Shown here: piece after piece, positions 42,585 through 51,735 of the stretch
How positions within the stretch are numbered: position 1 is the first letter of the stretch
Layout of the letters: every line of letters begins with the position of its first letter
Source: Citricoccus sp. K5
Lineage (GTDB): Bacteria; Actinomycetota; Actinomycetes; Actinomycetales; Micrococcaceae
DNA length: 64,000 nt
Direction of reading: 5' to 3'
Assembly: GCF_902506195.1 (NCBI RefSeq)
Contig: NZ_LR732817.1
Coordinates: 2,240,245 to 2,304,244, forward strand
The notes under the pieces: model-generated
The model's database searches: none
Told to the model about the DNA's origin: nothing
The model's input: the letters and a program-made list of their open reading frames with translations, nothing else
Position numbers and translations under genes: made by a program

Positions 42585-42917
42585 GCAGGATTCTCGAGTG
42601 CTCGAAGGTGCGGTGCGAACGAAATCCAAGAGTCGCATATTCGAAAGGAATTGTCCCCTATTGACCGGCTTTCATATGCGCATAACGGTGATTTATATTC
42701 CGATCAGATACTGTTCTGCCGTCAGTTTCCGCGCACCCGGATGTCGTGATGCGTGCCCTGAGGCGGCGGTGTTCCTCCCCAGGGCACAAGTTACGGAAGG
42801 GTAAGCTACCGACCAGACCGTGGCCGGGGTCACCGCGCCCAGCGCCCGCGATGCAGCGCTGCCCCGTGGCACCACACGTCATCACTCCGCCACTCCATCA
42901 GTCGAAGGGACATCCTC
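42585..42917. promoter_or_regulatory. 333-bp divergent regulatory region between LuxR regulator and amino-acid ABC operon
   Basis: Apart from the optional 18-codon extension of the LuxR gene (to 42638), no gene is seen. The left half (about 42600-42720) is A+T-rich, as expected of promoters. The right half carries a stable hairpin (42753-42787) and G+C-rich leader sequence before the GTG at 42918, which has GAAGGGA about eight bases upstream. I could not fix a convincing -35/-10 pair. Confidence 0.4.
42753..42787 (+). ncRNA. Hairpin in the leader of the amino-acid ABC transporter operon
   Basis: GTGCCCTG (42753-42760) and CAGGGCAC (42780-42787) are exact complements; inside them AGG and CCT can pair further. 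The structure lies 131 bp before the transporter start in the transcribed direction and could be a leader or attenuator element, or a terminator for an unseen short transcript. It matches no RNA family that I can recognise. Confidence 0.35.
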
Positions 42918-44390
42918 GTGAGAGAGACCCGCTTGAGAACCGCCGTGAGGACCCTCCTCGCGGCGTTCGCCACGTTGGGGGTGCTGCTGCTCGGCCTCGC
43001 CCCCGCAGCCACCGCATCAGCCACCGCGTCCGGGACGGACGGGACCGGCGAGACGTACGTCATCGGCACGGACACCACCTTCGCACCGTTCGAGTTCCGG
43101 GACGGCGGCGAGCTCGTCGGCATCGACATCGACCTGGTCGAGGCCATCGCCGAGGACCAGGGCTTCGAGGTGGAGTTCCGCTCCCTCGGCTTCAACGCCG
43201 CCCTGCAGGCCCTCTCCTCCGACCAGGTGGACGGCGTGATCGCCGGCATGGGCATCACGGAGGAACGTCAGGAGATCTACGACTTCTCGGACCCCTACTT
43301 CACCGCCGAACTCCAGCTGGCCGTCAACGGCACCAACGAGGAGGTGCAGGGCTGGGAGGACCTCGAGGGCGAGACCGTGGCCGTGAAGACCGGCTCCCAG
43401 TCTGAGGAGTACGCCAAGTCCGTCCAGGACGAGTACGGCTTCGAGATCACCGCCCTGGACCAGACCACCACCATGGTCGAGTCGGTCAAGGCCGGCTCCG
43501 CCACCGCCCTGATGGACGACTACCCCGTGCTGGCCTACGGCATCACGCAGGGCTCCGGGCTGAAGACCGTCACCGATCCGGTGCCGGTGGGCGACTACGG
43601 CTTCGCCGTGAACAAGGACCAGAACGCCGAACTGCTGGAGATGTTCAACACCGGCCTGGCCGAGCTGAAGGAGAGCGGCGAGTACCAGGAGATCCTGGAC
43701 ACCTACCTGGCCGAGGACGCGCAGTCCGGCCCGGACGCCTCCTCCTTCTGGGGCCTGATCACCACCACGCTCCCCGCCCTTATGGTCGGCCTCGGCAATA
43801 CCCTGCTGGTCACCGGCATCTCCTTTGCCCTGGCCATGGCCCTGGGCCTGATGTTCGGCTTCCTCAAGGTCTCTACCAACCCCGTGCTGCGCGGGATCGC
43901 GACCGTGTTCGTCAGCGTCTTCCGCGGCACCCCGATCCTCGTCTGGGCCTTCTTCTTCTACTTCGGCCTGCCGCAGCTGATCGGCACCGAGGTGGACATC
44001 TGGGTGGCCGGCGTGCTGACCCTGACCCTGAACGGCGCGGCCTACATCGCGGAGATCGTCCGCGGCGCCGTGCAGTCCGTGGACCCCGGGCAGATGGAGG
44101 CCTCCCGCTCCCTGGGCCTGGGCTACGGCAAGTCCATGCAGCGCGTGGTGCTGCCGCAGGCCTTCAAGATCATGACGCCCTCGCTGATCAACCAGCTGGT
44201 CATCATGCTCAAGGACTCCTCCCTGCTGCTGGCCATCGGCTTCGGCGAGCTGCTGTACCAGGCGCAGCAGATCTACGCGGCGAACTTCCGCGTCACCGAG
44301 GTGTTGCTGATCGTCGGCATCATCTACTTCGTGGCCATCACCCTGCTGACCCAGCTGGCCAACTTCGTGGATAGGAAGGTCAACAAATGA
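42918..44390 (+). CDS. Amino-acid ABC transporter, substrate-binding/permease fusion (GlnH-GlnP type)
   Basis: 490-aa fusion. Residues 1-35 form a signal peptide, 45-270 a PAAT-family periplasmic-type binding domain ([39 protein letters not shown]) and 275-490 a five-helix permease domain with the EAA loop ([28 protein letters not shown]). Fusing the receptor to the channel tethers it to the membrane, as known for some Gram-positive glutamine importers. The specificity is probably glutamine, glutamate or another polar amino acid. The following ATPase gene overlaps by 4 bp. Confidence 0.92.
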   Translation: MRETRLRTAVRTLLAAFATLGVLLLGLAPAATASATASGTDGTGETYVIGTDTTFAPFEFRDGGELVGIDIDLVEAIAEDQGFEVEFRSLGFNAALQALSSDQVDGVIAGMGITEERQEIYDFSDPYFTAELQLAVNGTNEEVQGWEDLEGETVAVKTGSQSEEYAKSVQDEYGFEITALDQTTTMVESVKAGSATALMDDYPVLAYGITQGSGLKTVTDPVPVGDYGFAVNKDQNAELLEMFNTGLAELKESGEYQEILDTYLAEDAQSGPDASSFWGLITTTLPALMVGLGNTLLVTGISFALAMALGLMFGFLKVSTNPVLRGIATVFVSVFRGTPILVWAFFFYFGLPQLIGTEVDIWVAGVLTLTLNGAAYIAEIVRGAVQSVDPGQMEASRSLGLGYGKSMQRVVLPQAFKIMTPSLINQLVIMLKDSSLLLAIGFGELLYQAQQIYAANFRVTEVLLIVGIIYFVAITLLTQLANFVDRKVNK

Positions 44391-45172
44391 GCACCCCGGC
44401 ACCCGAGACACCGGCAACGAACGGCGGCCGCACCATCGGCGAGCGCGTCATGGTGGATGTGAGGGACCTGCACAAGTCCTTCGGGGACAACCACGTCCTC
44501 ACCGGCATCACCGGCCAGATCCGCGAGCGCCAGGTGGTGTGCGTGATCGGACCCTCCGGCTCCGGCAAGTCCACCTTCCTGCGCTGCCTGAACCGGCTCG
44601 AGGAGGCCACCAGCGGCACCGTGCAGGTCGGCGACTACGACCTCACGGACCCCAAGGTGGACATCAACCAGGTCCGCCGGCACATCGGCATGGTCTTCCA
44701 GCAGTTCAACCTGTTCCCGCACATGACCGTGGCGGAGAACATCATGCTGGCCCCCGTCGAGCTCGGGAACCTGTCCAAGGCCGCCGCGCGTCAGCGCGCC
44801 GAGGAACTGTTGAACCGCGTGGGCCTGGCGGACAAGGCCGAGGCCCGGCCGGCGTCGTTGTCCGGTGGCCAGAAGCAGCGCGTGGCGATTGCCCGGGCGC
44901 TGGCGATGAGCCCGAAGATCATGCTCTTCGACGAGGCCACCTCCGCCCTGGACCCCGAGATGGTGGGCGAGGTGCTGCAGGTCATCCGCGACCTGGCCGA
45001 CGAGGGCATGACCATGGTGCTCGTGACGCACGAGATGGGCTTCGCCCGCGAGGTCGCCGACCGGGTGCTGTTCATGGACGGTGGGACGATCGTGGAGGCC
45101 GGCACCCCGTCCGAGATCTTCGATCACCCCCAGCAGCCGCGACTGCAGGAGTTCCTCTCCAAGGTCCTCTGA
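44387..45172 (+). CDS. Amino-acid ABC transporter ATP-binding protein (GlnQ type)
   Basis: 261-aa ATPase powering the fused receptor-permease encoded just upstream. Walker [11 protein letters not shown]-loop [10 protein letters not shown], signature [15 protein letters not shown], Walker [15 protein letters not shown] and the H-loop histidine ([14 protein letters not shown]) are all intact and typical of polar-amino-acid importers. ATG overlaps the permease stop (ATGA). It ends the two-gene operon. Confidence 0.94.
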   Translation: MSTPAPETPATNGGRTIGERVMVDVRDLHKSFGDNHVLTGITGQIRERQVVCVIGPSGSGKSTFLRCLNRLEEATSGTVQVGDYDLTDPKVDINQVRRHIGMVFQQFNLFPHMTVAENIMLAPVELGNLSKAAARQRAEELLNRVGLADKAEARPASLSGGQKQRVAIARALAMSPKIMLFDEATSALDPEMVGEVLQVIRDLADEGMTMVLVTHEMGFAREVADRVLFMDGGTIVEAGTPSEIFDHPQQPRLQEFLSKVL

Positions 45173-45187
45173 CGGCTCGGCCAGCGG

Positions 45188-46021
45188 GTGGCCCGGCGTA
45201 GGCTCATCGACGTGTCCAGCACCCAGGCATCCAGCGCGCCCACCGGCCCCTACCGGCGGATGCCGTTGCAGCCGGCCGGTTCCGTGCCGGTGGACTTCAC
45301 CAGCGTGGGCATCGCCGAGGCCCTGGACACCGCCACTCGCTGGCCGGACCACTCGCACCCGGTGCATGAACTGCTCTGGAACGACGCCGGCCCGTCCACC
45401 CTGCGCGCCGGCCCACGGACCTGGACGGTCACCCCGACGATCGGGCTCTGGCTGCCGGCCGGGACCGTGCACTCGGCCCAGGCCCCAGCGGGCACCGTGT
45501 ACCGGGCCACCTACTTCTCTCTCGCGATGGCCGGAGAGGCGGCCCGGCCCCTGCCCACCGAACCGGTCTCCCTGCGCGTCACCGGGCTGCTGCGGGAACT
45601 GCTGCTGCGGCTCGGCGAGGAGAGCCTGAACGAGCACTCACGCCGGCTGACCGAGACCATGGTGCTGGACGTCCTGGCCCCGGCCCCGCACCAGTTCCTC
45701 GTCCACGAACCCACCGCCGGTCTCCTGCAGCCGATCGTGGCGGCAGTACTGTCCGACCCTTCCGACGCCCGGACCCTCGGTGACTGGTCGCGGCAGCTCA
45801 GGGTCAGCGAGCGCACCATCACGCGGGCATTCCGGTCGGAGACCGGCCTGGGCTTCGCCCGCTGGGTCGGCTCGGTACGGGTCCAGCGGGCCACCACCCT
45901 GCTGGCGGACGGAGAGCCGCTCGAGGACATCGCCGAGGCCATGGGTTACCGCAGCCCCAGTGCCTTCGGCGCGGCGTTCCGCAAGCTGACGGGCACCACC
46001 CCGAGCTCCCTCCGGGGCTGA
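45188..46021 (+). CDS. AraC-family transcriptional regulator
   Basis: 277-aa regulator with an N-terminal cupin-like sensor part (TRWPDHSHPVHELLWNDAG, LWLPAGTVHSA) and a C-terminal pair of helix-turn-helix motifs (TLGDWSRQLRVSERTITRAFRSETG and LEDIAEAMGYRSPSAFGAAFRKLTG). The start may be GTG 45188 or GTG 45212. It stands between the amino-acid transporter and the iron-uptake operon and could serve either; adjacency to the siderophore operon recalls AraC-type siderophore sensors, but this is inference. Confidence 0.85.
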   Translation: MARRRLIDVSSTQASSAPTGPYRRMPLQPAGSVPVDFTSVGIAEALDTATRWPDHSHPVHELLWNDAGPSTLRAGPRTWTVTPTIGLWLPAGTVHSAQAPAGTVYRATYFSLAMAGEAARPLPTEPVSLRVTGLLRELLLRLGEESLNEHSRRLTETMVLDVLAPAPHQFLVHEPTAGLLQPIVAAVLSDPSDARTLGDWSRQLRVSERTITRAFRSETGLGFARWVGSVRVQRATTLLADGEPLEDIAEAMGYRSPSAFGAAFRKLTGTTPSSLRG

Positions 46022-46095
46022 CCCCGGCAGGCGACTCGTCCTGCTCGTGCTGCCGCTCTGTCCGAAATGCGACAGAACCCTGCAGTTCGTCGCGA

Positions 46096-46124
46096 TTGCT
46101 CATTAGCGCACGCCTGTCTACATT
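46096..46124 (+). promoter_or_regulatory. Promoter of ferric-siderophore uptake operon
   Basis: TTGCTC (46096-46101) and TACATT (46119-46124) are separated by exactly 17 bp, fitting a vegetative sigma-70-type promoter. It ends two bases before the iron box at 46127, so the expected transcription start falls inside that box. The arrangement is repeated almost exactly at 54477-54526. Confidence 0.65.
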
Positions 46125-46126
46125 AT

Positions 46127-46145
46127 TTAGGCAAGCCTTACCTGA
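46127..46145. promoter_or_regulatory. DtxR/IdeR/DmdR-type iron box
   Basis: TTAGGCAAGCCTTACCTGA matches 14 of 19 positions of the usual actinobacterial iron box TTAGGTTAGGCTAACCTAA and is the dyad bound by the Fe2+-loaded repressor. It overlaps the predicted start of transcription of the operon at 46221, so expression should be iron-repressed. Confidence 0.75.
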
Positions 46146-46220
46146 TCGTGGCCCGTCTCCGGCGCCACCGTCTCGGCTTCAGCCAGCCTCAGCCCGTTTC
46201 ATCAGAGTGGAGTCATCATC

Positions 46221-47306
46221 GTGCGCACCTCCCGTCCTGTCGCAGCCCGCCCCTTCGCCGTCTCGGTCGCGGCCGTCGGCCTCGTCCTCGCCCTGTCCGC
46301 CTGCGGATCCGGGACGGCAGATCCCGCTGCGGACTCCTCGGCCGGCTCCTCCGGTTCTTCCGGTGCTTCTGAGGCCGCTGACTCCGGCCAGCAGTTCCCG
46401 ATCGAGGTGGAGCACGCCTTCGGCACCACCACCATCGAGGCCAAGCCCGAGCGGGTGGCCACCGTGAACTGGGCCAACCACGAGGTGCCGCTGGCCCTCG
46501 GCGTCGTCCCGGTCGGCATGGCCGCCGCCAACTTCGGTGACGATGACGGCAACGGCGTGCTGCCCTGGGTCGAGGACGAGCTCGCCGAGCTCGGCGCGGA
46601 GACCCCCGTCCTGTTCGACGAGACGGACAGCATCGACTTCGAGGCCGTCGCGGACACCGACCCGGACGTCATCCTGGCCGCCTACTCGGGCCTGACCCAG
46701 CAGGACTATGACACCCTGTCCGAGATCGCCCCCGTGATCGCCTTCCCGGAGACCGCCTGGGGCACCGACTGGCGGGACATGATCCGCCTGAACTCGCAGG
46801 GCATGGGCATGGAGGCCGAGGGTGACGCGCTGATCGAGGACCTCGAGGGCCAGATCGCCGAGACCGTCGCCGAACACCCCCAGCTCGAGGGCACCTCCGC
46901 CATGTTCCTCACCCACGTGGACACCGCCGACCTGTCCACGGTGAACTTCTACACCGGCCATGACACGCGGACCATGTTCTTCGAGGACCTCGGCATGACC
47001 GTGGCCAAGTCCGTCCAGCAGGTCACCGACGAGACCGACCAATTCTCCGGCACCGTCTCCGCGGAGCAGGTGGACCAGTTCGACGACGTCGAGGTGATCG
47101 TGACCTACGGCGACCAGTCCCTGGTGGACACCCTTGAGGCGGATCCGCTGCTGTCCCAGATGCCGGCCGTCGAGAACGGGGCCATCGTGGCCATGGACGG
47201 CACCGGCCCGCTCGGCACCGCTGCCAACCCGACGCCGCTCGCCCTGCCCTACGTCCTCGAGGACTACGCGGACCTGCTGGCCGAGGCCGCAGCCGCGTCC
47301 GAGTGA
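46221..47306 (+). CDS. Ferric-siderophore ABC transporter substrate-binding lipoprotein
   Basis: 361-aa class III (FepB/FhuD-like) binding protein that captures an iron-siderophore complex outside the cell. The signal sequence ends in the lipobox LSAC (Cys28), followed by a Ser/Gly/Ala linker. The domain shows ERVATVNWANHEVPLALGVVPVG and PDVILAAYSGLTQQDYDTLSEIAPVIAF. The GTG at 46221 starts the protein. It is the first gene of a four-gene importer operon under an iron box. Ligand identity is not predictable. Confidence 0.9.
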   Translation: MRTSRPVAARPFAVSVAAVGLVLALSACGSGTADPAADSSAGSSGSSGASEAADSGQQFPIEVEHAFGTTTIEAKPERVATVNWANHEVPLALGVVPVGMAAANFGDDDGNGVLPWVEDELAELGAETPVLFDETDSIDFEAVADTDPDVILAAYSGLTQQDYDTLSEIAPVIAFPETAWGTDWRDMIRLNSQGMGMEAEGDALIEDLEGQIAETVAEHPQLEGTSAMFLTHVDTADLSTVNFYTGHDTRTMFFEDLGMTVAKSVQQVTDETDQFSGTVSAEQVDQFDDVEVIVTYGDQSLVDTLEADPLLSQMPAVENGAIVAMDGTGPLGTAANPTPLALPYVLEDYADLLAEAAAASE

Positions 47307-47324
47307 CCCTGTCCGAGTGACCCT
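47297..47324 (+). repeat. 14-bp tandem duplication at the stop/start junction
   Basis: GTCCGAGTGACCCT occurs twice in direct tandem (47297-47310 and 47311-47324). The first copy holds the TGA of the binding-protein gene and the second the GTG start of the permease gene. Both copies are identical. Confidence 0.85.
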
Positions 47325-48372
47325 CACCGCCACCTCCGCACCCACCGCGCCGCCCCCTGCCCTGCGCAGGGGGCGGCGGCACCGCCTGGCCTGGCTCGGG
47401 GCCGGGCTCGTGGTGCTGGTCCTGCTCTGCGCGGCCTCCGTCGCCATCGGCTCCCGCACTGTGGGCCTGCCCGCGATCGTCGAGGCGCTGGGCTCGCTCG
47501 GCGAGCCGGTCCAGGGACTGGACCAGGCCGCCGTCGTGAAGCGCATCCCGCGCACCGTGCTGGCCCTGGCCGTGGGCGCCGCGCTGGGCGTGGCCGGCGC
47601 CGTGATGCAGGGCGTGACCCGCAATCCGCTGGCCGATCCGGGCATCCTCGGCATCAACATGGGCGCCTCGCTGGCCGTGGTGGTCGGCATGGCGTGGTTC
47701 GGGATGTTCGCCGCGCACCAGATGATCTGGATGGCAATCCTCGGTGCCGCGGTGACCGCCGTGCTGGTCTACGCGATCGCCTCCGCGGGCCGCAGCGGGG
47801 CGTCCCCGCTCAAGCTGGCCCTCGCGGGGGCGGCCCTGACCGCGGTGGCCACCTCCTTCATCACCGCCGTGGCCCTGCCCCGCGGGGACATCTCCGCGAA
47901 CATCCGGTCCTGGCAGATCGGCGGGGTCGGCGGCGCGGCCTGGGATGCCATCACCCTCGTGGCCCCGTTCCTGGGGGCCGGGCTGCTGCTGGCCCTGGTG
48001 AGCGCCCGCAGCCTGAACTCCCTGGCCCTCGGCGACGACCTCGCCGCCGGCCTGGGCGAACGCGTCATGCTCGCCCGCGGGCTGGCCGCCCTGTCCTCCG
48101 TGCTGCTGGCCGGTGCCGCCACCGCCGTGGCCGGACCCATCGGCTTCGTCGGCCTCGTGGTCCCGCACGCCTGCCGCCTGCTCGCCGGGCCGGACCACCG
48201 CTGGCTCCTGCCCTACTCCGCCGTCGCCGGCGCGGGCCTGCTGCTCGCCTCGGACGTGCTCGGCCGCATCATCGCCCGCCCGTCCGAGATCGACGTCGGC
48301 ATCCTCACCGCCCTGATCGGCGCCCCGTTCTTCATCCACATCGTCCGCCAGCGGAAGGTCCGCGAACTGTGA
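47317..48372 (+). CDS. Iron-siderophore ABC transporter permease (FecCD family)
   Basis: 351-aa permease with about ten transmembrane helices. FecCD motifs include RIPRTVLALAVGAALGVAGAVMQGVTRNPLADPGILGINMGA and AGPIGFVGLVVPHACRLLAGPDHR. The GTG at 47317 is taken as the start because the earlier GTG at 47303 runs into a stop after five codons. Its stop overlaps the next gene's GTG (GTGA). It forms a heterodimeric channel with the product of 48369-49451. Confidence 0.93.
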   Translation: MTLTATSAPTAPPPALRRGRRHRLAWLGAGLVVLVLLCAASVAIGSRTVGLPAIVEALGSLGEPVQGLDQAAVVKRIPRTVLALAVGAALGVAGAVMQGVTRNPLADPGILGINMGASLAVVVGMAWFGMFAAHQMIWMAILGAAVTAVLVYAIASAGRSGASPLKLALAGAALTAVATSFITAVALPRGDISANIRSWQIGGVGGAAWDAITLVAPFLGAGLLLALVSARSLNSLALGDDLAAGLGERVMLARGLAALSSVLLAGAATAVAGPIGFVGLVVPHACRLLAGPDHRWLLPYSAVAGAGLLLASDVLGRIIARPSEIDVGILTALIGAPFFIHIVRQRKVREL

Positions 48373-49451
48373 CCGCGACCCTCACCCACACCGAATCCAC
48401 CGGCTCACCCGCGGGCTCCCCCTCCGGCACCCACGCGAAGGTGACGGGCGCGCGGCAGGGGCGGCGCCGGCGTCGTGCGCTGGTGATCGGCATCCTGGCC
48501 GTGCTCGTGGTGGCGGTCTTCGCCGCGTCCCTGATGGTCGGGCGCACCTTCTACGGGCCCGCCGAGGTGCTCGGCGTGGTGTTCGGGCAGGACGTGGACG
48601 GCGCCACCTTCACCGTGGGCACGCTGCGGCTGCCCCGCGCGGTGCTCGCCGTGGTGGCCGGCGCCTGCTTCGGGCTGGGCGGCGTGACGTTCCAGACCAT
48701 GCTGCGCAACCCGCTGGCCAGCCCGGACATCATCGGCATCTCCTCGGGCGCCTCGGCTGCGGCGGCGTTCGCGATCATCGTGCTCGGCATCGACGGACCC
48801 GCCCGCTCCGCGTTCGCCATCGTCGCCGGCCTGGGCGTGGCCCTGCTGATCTACCTGCTCTCCTCGAAGGGCGGGGTGGCCGGCACCCGGCTGATCCTGG
48901 TGGGCATCGGGATCTCGGCGATCCTCACCTCCATCACCAACTACCTGCTCTCGCGCGCCGGATCCTGGGACCTGCAGGAGGCGCTGCGGTGGCTGACGGG
49001 CTCGCTCAACGGGGTGGGCTGGGAGCAGGTGGTGCCCACGGTCGTGGCCCTGCTCGTGCTCGCCCCCGTGCTGCTCGGCCAGTCCGCGAACCTGGAGTCC
49101 CTCACCCTGGGCGATGACACCGCGGCCGGTCTCGGCGTCCGGGTCAACCGCACCCGGCTGGTGGCGGTGATCGCCGCCGTGGGCCTCGTGGCGTTCGCGA
49201 CGGCGGCCTGCGGACCGATCGCGTTCGTCGCCTTCCTGTCCGGTCCCATCGCGGCCCGGCTGCTCGGCCCGAACGGCTCCCTGCTGGTGCCCTCCGCCCT
49301 GGTGGGGACGCTGCTGGTGCTCGTGGCGGACCTGGTGGGCCAGTTCGCCATCGGCACGCGCTACCCCGTGGGCGTGGTGACCGGCGTGCTCGGGGCACCC
49401 TTCCTGCTGTACCTGATCGTCCGCCAACACCGCACCGGAGCCACCTCATGA
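48369..49451 (+). CDS. Iron-siderophore ABC transporter permease (FecCD family), second subunit
   Basis: 360-aa FecCD permease, partner of the preceding one. Key stretches are RLPRAVLAVVAGACFGLGGVTFQTMLRNPLASPDIIGISSGASA and CGPIAFVAFLSGPIAARLLGPNG. A basic run (about residues 30-36) precedes the first helix. The GTG start overlaps the upstream stop and the gene overlaps the ATPase gene by 4 bp, giving a translationally coupled array. Confidence 0.93.
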   Translation: MTATLTHTESTGSPAGSPSGTHAKVTGARQGRRRRRALVIGILAVLVVAVFAASLMVGRTFYGPAEVLGVVFGQDVDGATFTVGTLRLPRAVLAVVAGACFGLGGVTFQTMLRNPLASPDIIGISSGASAAAAFAIIVLGIDGPARSAFAIVAGLGVALLIYLLSSKGGVAGTRLILVGIGISAILTSITNYLLSRAGSWDLQEALRWLTGSLNGVGWEQVVPTVVALLVLAPVLLGQSANLESLTLGDDTAAGLGVRVNRTRLVAVIAAVGLVAFATAACGPIAFVAFLSGPIAARLLGPNGSLLVPSALVGTLLVLVADLVGQFAIGTRYPVGVVTGVLGAPFLLYLIVRQHRTGATS

Positions 49452-50275
49452 CCACTCACCTGAACCTCACGGCCAGCCGGCACGAGCTGCGGGCGGAGGG
49501 ATTGGCCGTCGGCTACGGCGAGCGGCACGTGCTCTCCGGCCTCGACCTGGAGATCGAGCCGGGCACCGTAACCTCGATCGTGGGGGCCAACGCCTCCGGC
49601 AAGTCCACCCTACTACGGACCCTGTCCCGGCTGCTCTCCCCCGGCGGGGGCCAGGTGCTGCTGGACGGCCGCTCGGTCCACTCGATGCCCTCGAAGGAAC
49701 TCGCCCGGGTGCTCGGCCTGCTGCCCCAGTCCCCGGTCTCCCCGGACGGGATCACCGTGGCGGACCTGGTGGGCCGCGGCCGGCACCCGCACCAGCGGAT
49801 GTTCCGCGCCTGGAGTGCCGCTGACGACGCCGCCGTGGCCCACGCCCTCGACGCCACCGCCACCGCGGACCTGGCCGACCGCCCCGTGGACGAGCTCTCC
49901 GGCGGCCAGCGCCAGCGGGTATGGATCGCGATGGTGCTGGCGCAGCAGACGGACCTGCTGCTGCTCGACGAACCCACCACCTTCCTCGACGTCAGCCACC
50001 AGATCGAGGTGCTGGACCTGCTCGCTGACCTCAACCGGGACCGCGGCACCACCATCGTCATGGTGCTGCACGACCTCAACCTCGCCGCCCGCTACTCAGA
50101 CCGACTCGTGGCGTTGGAAGGCGGCAGGGTCTACGCGGCCGGGCCGGCCTCCGCGGTCCTCACGGAGCAGTGCGTGCAGGACGTGTTCGGGCTGCGCAGC
50201 CGGATCATCGAGGACCCGGTGTCCGGCGATCCCCTGGTGGTCCCCGTGGGGCGGCACCACATTGCTGCCGGCTGA
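49448..50275 (+). CDS. Iron-siderophore ABC transporter ATP-binding protein (FepC type)
   Basis: 275-aa ATPase of the siderophore importer. Walker A is GANASGKST, the Q-loop LGLLPQSPVSPDGITV, the signature LSGGQRQRVWIAMVLAQ and Walker B LLLLDEPTTFLD, with the H-loop in MVLHDLNLAARYSDR: all characteristic of FepC/FhuC. It ends the operon and is followed by a possible hairpin. Confidence 0.94.
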   Translation: MTTHLNLTASRHELRAEGLAVGYGERHVLSGLDLEIEPGTVTSIVGANASGKSTLLRTLSRLLSPGGGQVLLDGRSVHSMPSKELARVLGLLPQSPVSPDGITVADLVGRGRHPHQRMFRAWSAADDAAVAHALDATATADLADRPVDELSGGQRQRVWIAMVLAQQTDLLLLDEPTTFLDVSHQIEVLDLLADLNRDRGTTIVMVLHDLNLAARYSDRLVALEGGRVYAAGPASAVLTEQCVQDVFGLRSRIIEDPVSGDPLVVPVGRHHIAAG

Positions 50276-50284
50276 CAGGTCCTG

Positions 50285-50305
50285 GTCAGGCTAAAGGGAC
50301 CTGAC
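50285..50305 (+). terminator. Possible terminator of the siderophore importer operon
   Basis: GTCAGG (50285-50290) and CCTGAC (50300-50305) form a 6-bp stem with a nine-base loop, ten bases after the ATPase stop. It competes with a second pairing, AGGTCC (50277-50282) with GGACCT (50297-50302). The stem is short, so confidence is modest. Confidence 0.4.
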
Positions 50306-50381
50306 ACGGGGTACCGTGGACTGTTGCCCTTGCGGCAGCTGTTGCTATGCCCAGTTTGCTATCCCCAGCCGAAAAGTCCTC

Positions 50382-51632
50382 ATGTCCCTGTCCAGGCCTC
50401 ACGCGCACCCCGGTGCCCGTCCGACCTCCCGCCCCCGCGCCCCGTGGGTGGACACCGCCAAGGGGATCTCGATCCTGCTGGTGGTCCTGCTGCACACCAG
50501 CCTCTGGCTGCGCCAGGCGGACATGGACCGGATCCCCGCCTTCAGCGCCCTGAACACCGCGTTCGAGGACCTGCGCATGCCGCTCTTCTTCGCCATGTCC
50601 GGGTTGTTCGCCGCGAAGTGGCTGACGGCGGGCTGGGGCGATTTCCTCCGCACCAAGGCCTCGCTGCTGGTCTGGGTGTTCCTGCTGTGGCAGATCCCCG
50701 TGATCGCCTACCGGATCATCGGCGGGCACCTGCTGCCGGGCATGGTGCACACGGACCTGGGGACGCAGCTGGAGACCTGGGCGTGGTCACCGCTGCGGGC
50801 CAACGCCGAACTGTGGTTCCTGTGGGCCCTGGTGCTGTTCCTCCTCGCCGGTCGTCTGTTGCAGAAGGTCCCCACCGGGTGGGTGGTCGGCTCGGCCGCG
50901 GCGCTGTCCGTGGTGTGGTCCGGGCTGGTCTGGCCGGGTGCCACCGGGCTGGAGGGCGGCGAACTGCGGCACTTGGTGGGCACCGGACTCTATGAGGCCC
51001 CGGCCTATTTCCTCTTCTTCATCGCCGCCGCGCGCGGCAGCTCCTGGATGCGCGACGGCGTCGCCCGGGTCCCCCAGACCGTGTGGGCCGCCGTCGCGGT
51101 CGGCTGGCTCGTGGCCTTCGCCTGGTTCGGGGCCTTCGAGGACCAGCGGGACCAGCCGGGCGTCGTGTTCCTGTGCCAGGTCTGCGGGGAGATCGGCGGG
51201 ATCGCCCTCGCGGTGTCCCTGCAGCGGATTCGCCCGGCGGCCCGCGCGCTGGCATTCCTGGGCCGGCACACGCTGGAGGTGTACCTCTCCCACACCACGA
51301 TCGTGGTGGCCCTGGCCTCCGTGCTGTATCTGACCGGTTCACCCCTGCTCGCGGCCCCCTGGGCGGCGTGGACGGTGGTGGCCGTGGCCCTCGCCGCGAT
51401 CGCCCTGGGGCTGCTGCTGGGCCGCGCGGCCCGGGGCACCTGGCTGCTGGAGCCGCCGGCGGTCCTGCGGCGATGGCCGGGATCGCTGCGCCAAGCCTTT
51501 GAATCCCCGGCCTCCCCGGCCACATCAGCATCGTCGCATTCCCCGGCCACATCGGCGGCCTCCCCACACTCCCCCGTCTCGCCAGTCGATACCGGTTCTC
51601 CCTCGCCTCGGACCACCACAGCTCGGCGTTGA
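50382..51632 (+). CDS. Acyltransferase-3 family membrane protein
   Basis: 416-aa integral membrane O-acyltransferase-like protein with about ten hydrophobic segments. The N-terminal block (WVDTAKGISILLVVLLHTSL) carries the conserved His of the family, followed by RMPLFFAMSGLFAAKWL. Members acylate surface polysaccharides, peptidoglycan or lipids. The C-terminal 45 residues are a Ser/Pro-rich low-complexity cytoplasmic or exposed tail. ATG 50382 is used because it gives the usual N-terminus; its ribosome site is weak. It may be independent of the iron operon. Confidence 0.82.
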   Translation: MSLSRPHAHPGARPTSRPRAPWVDTAKGISILLVVLLHTSLWLRQADMDRIPAFSALNTAFEDLRMPLFFAMSGLFAAKWLTAGWGDFLRTKASLLVWVFLLWQIPVIAYRIIGGHLLPGMVHTDLGTQLETWAWSPLRANAELWFLWALVLFLLAGRLLQKVPTGWVVGSAAALSVVWSGLVWPGATGLEGGELRHLVGTGLYEAPAYFLFFIAAARGSSWMRDGVARVPQTVWAAVAVGWLVAFAWFGAFEDQRDQPGVVFLCQVCGEIGGIALAVSLQRIRPAARALAFLGRHTLEVYLSHTTIVVALASVLYLTGSPLLAAPWAAWTVVAVALAAIALGLLLGRAARGTWLLEPPAVLRRWPGSLRQAFESPASPATSASSHSPATSAASPHSPVSPVDTGSPSPRTTTARR

Positions 51633-51735
51633 CCACAGCACGTCGGTAGTACGGCAGTGACCGCCACCCACCGGTGGTTCACGTCCGGAGTGCTCGCTAC
51701 AGTGGGCGGCACGTGATCGACGACAGGAGACGAGC

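Noticed and set aside
47023-48339. 438-codon open frame antisense to the siderophore permease
   Set aside because: Low-complexity shadow with no domain; the plus-strand permease is unambiguous.
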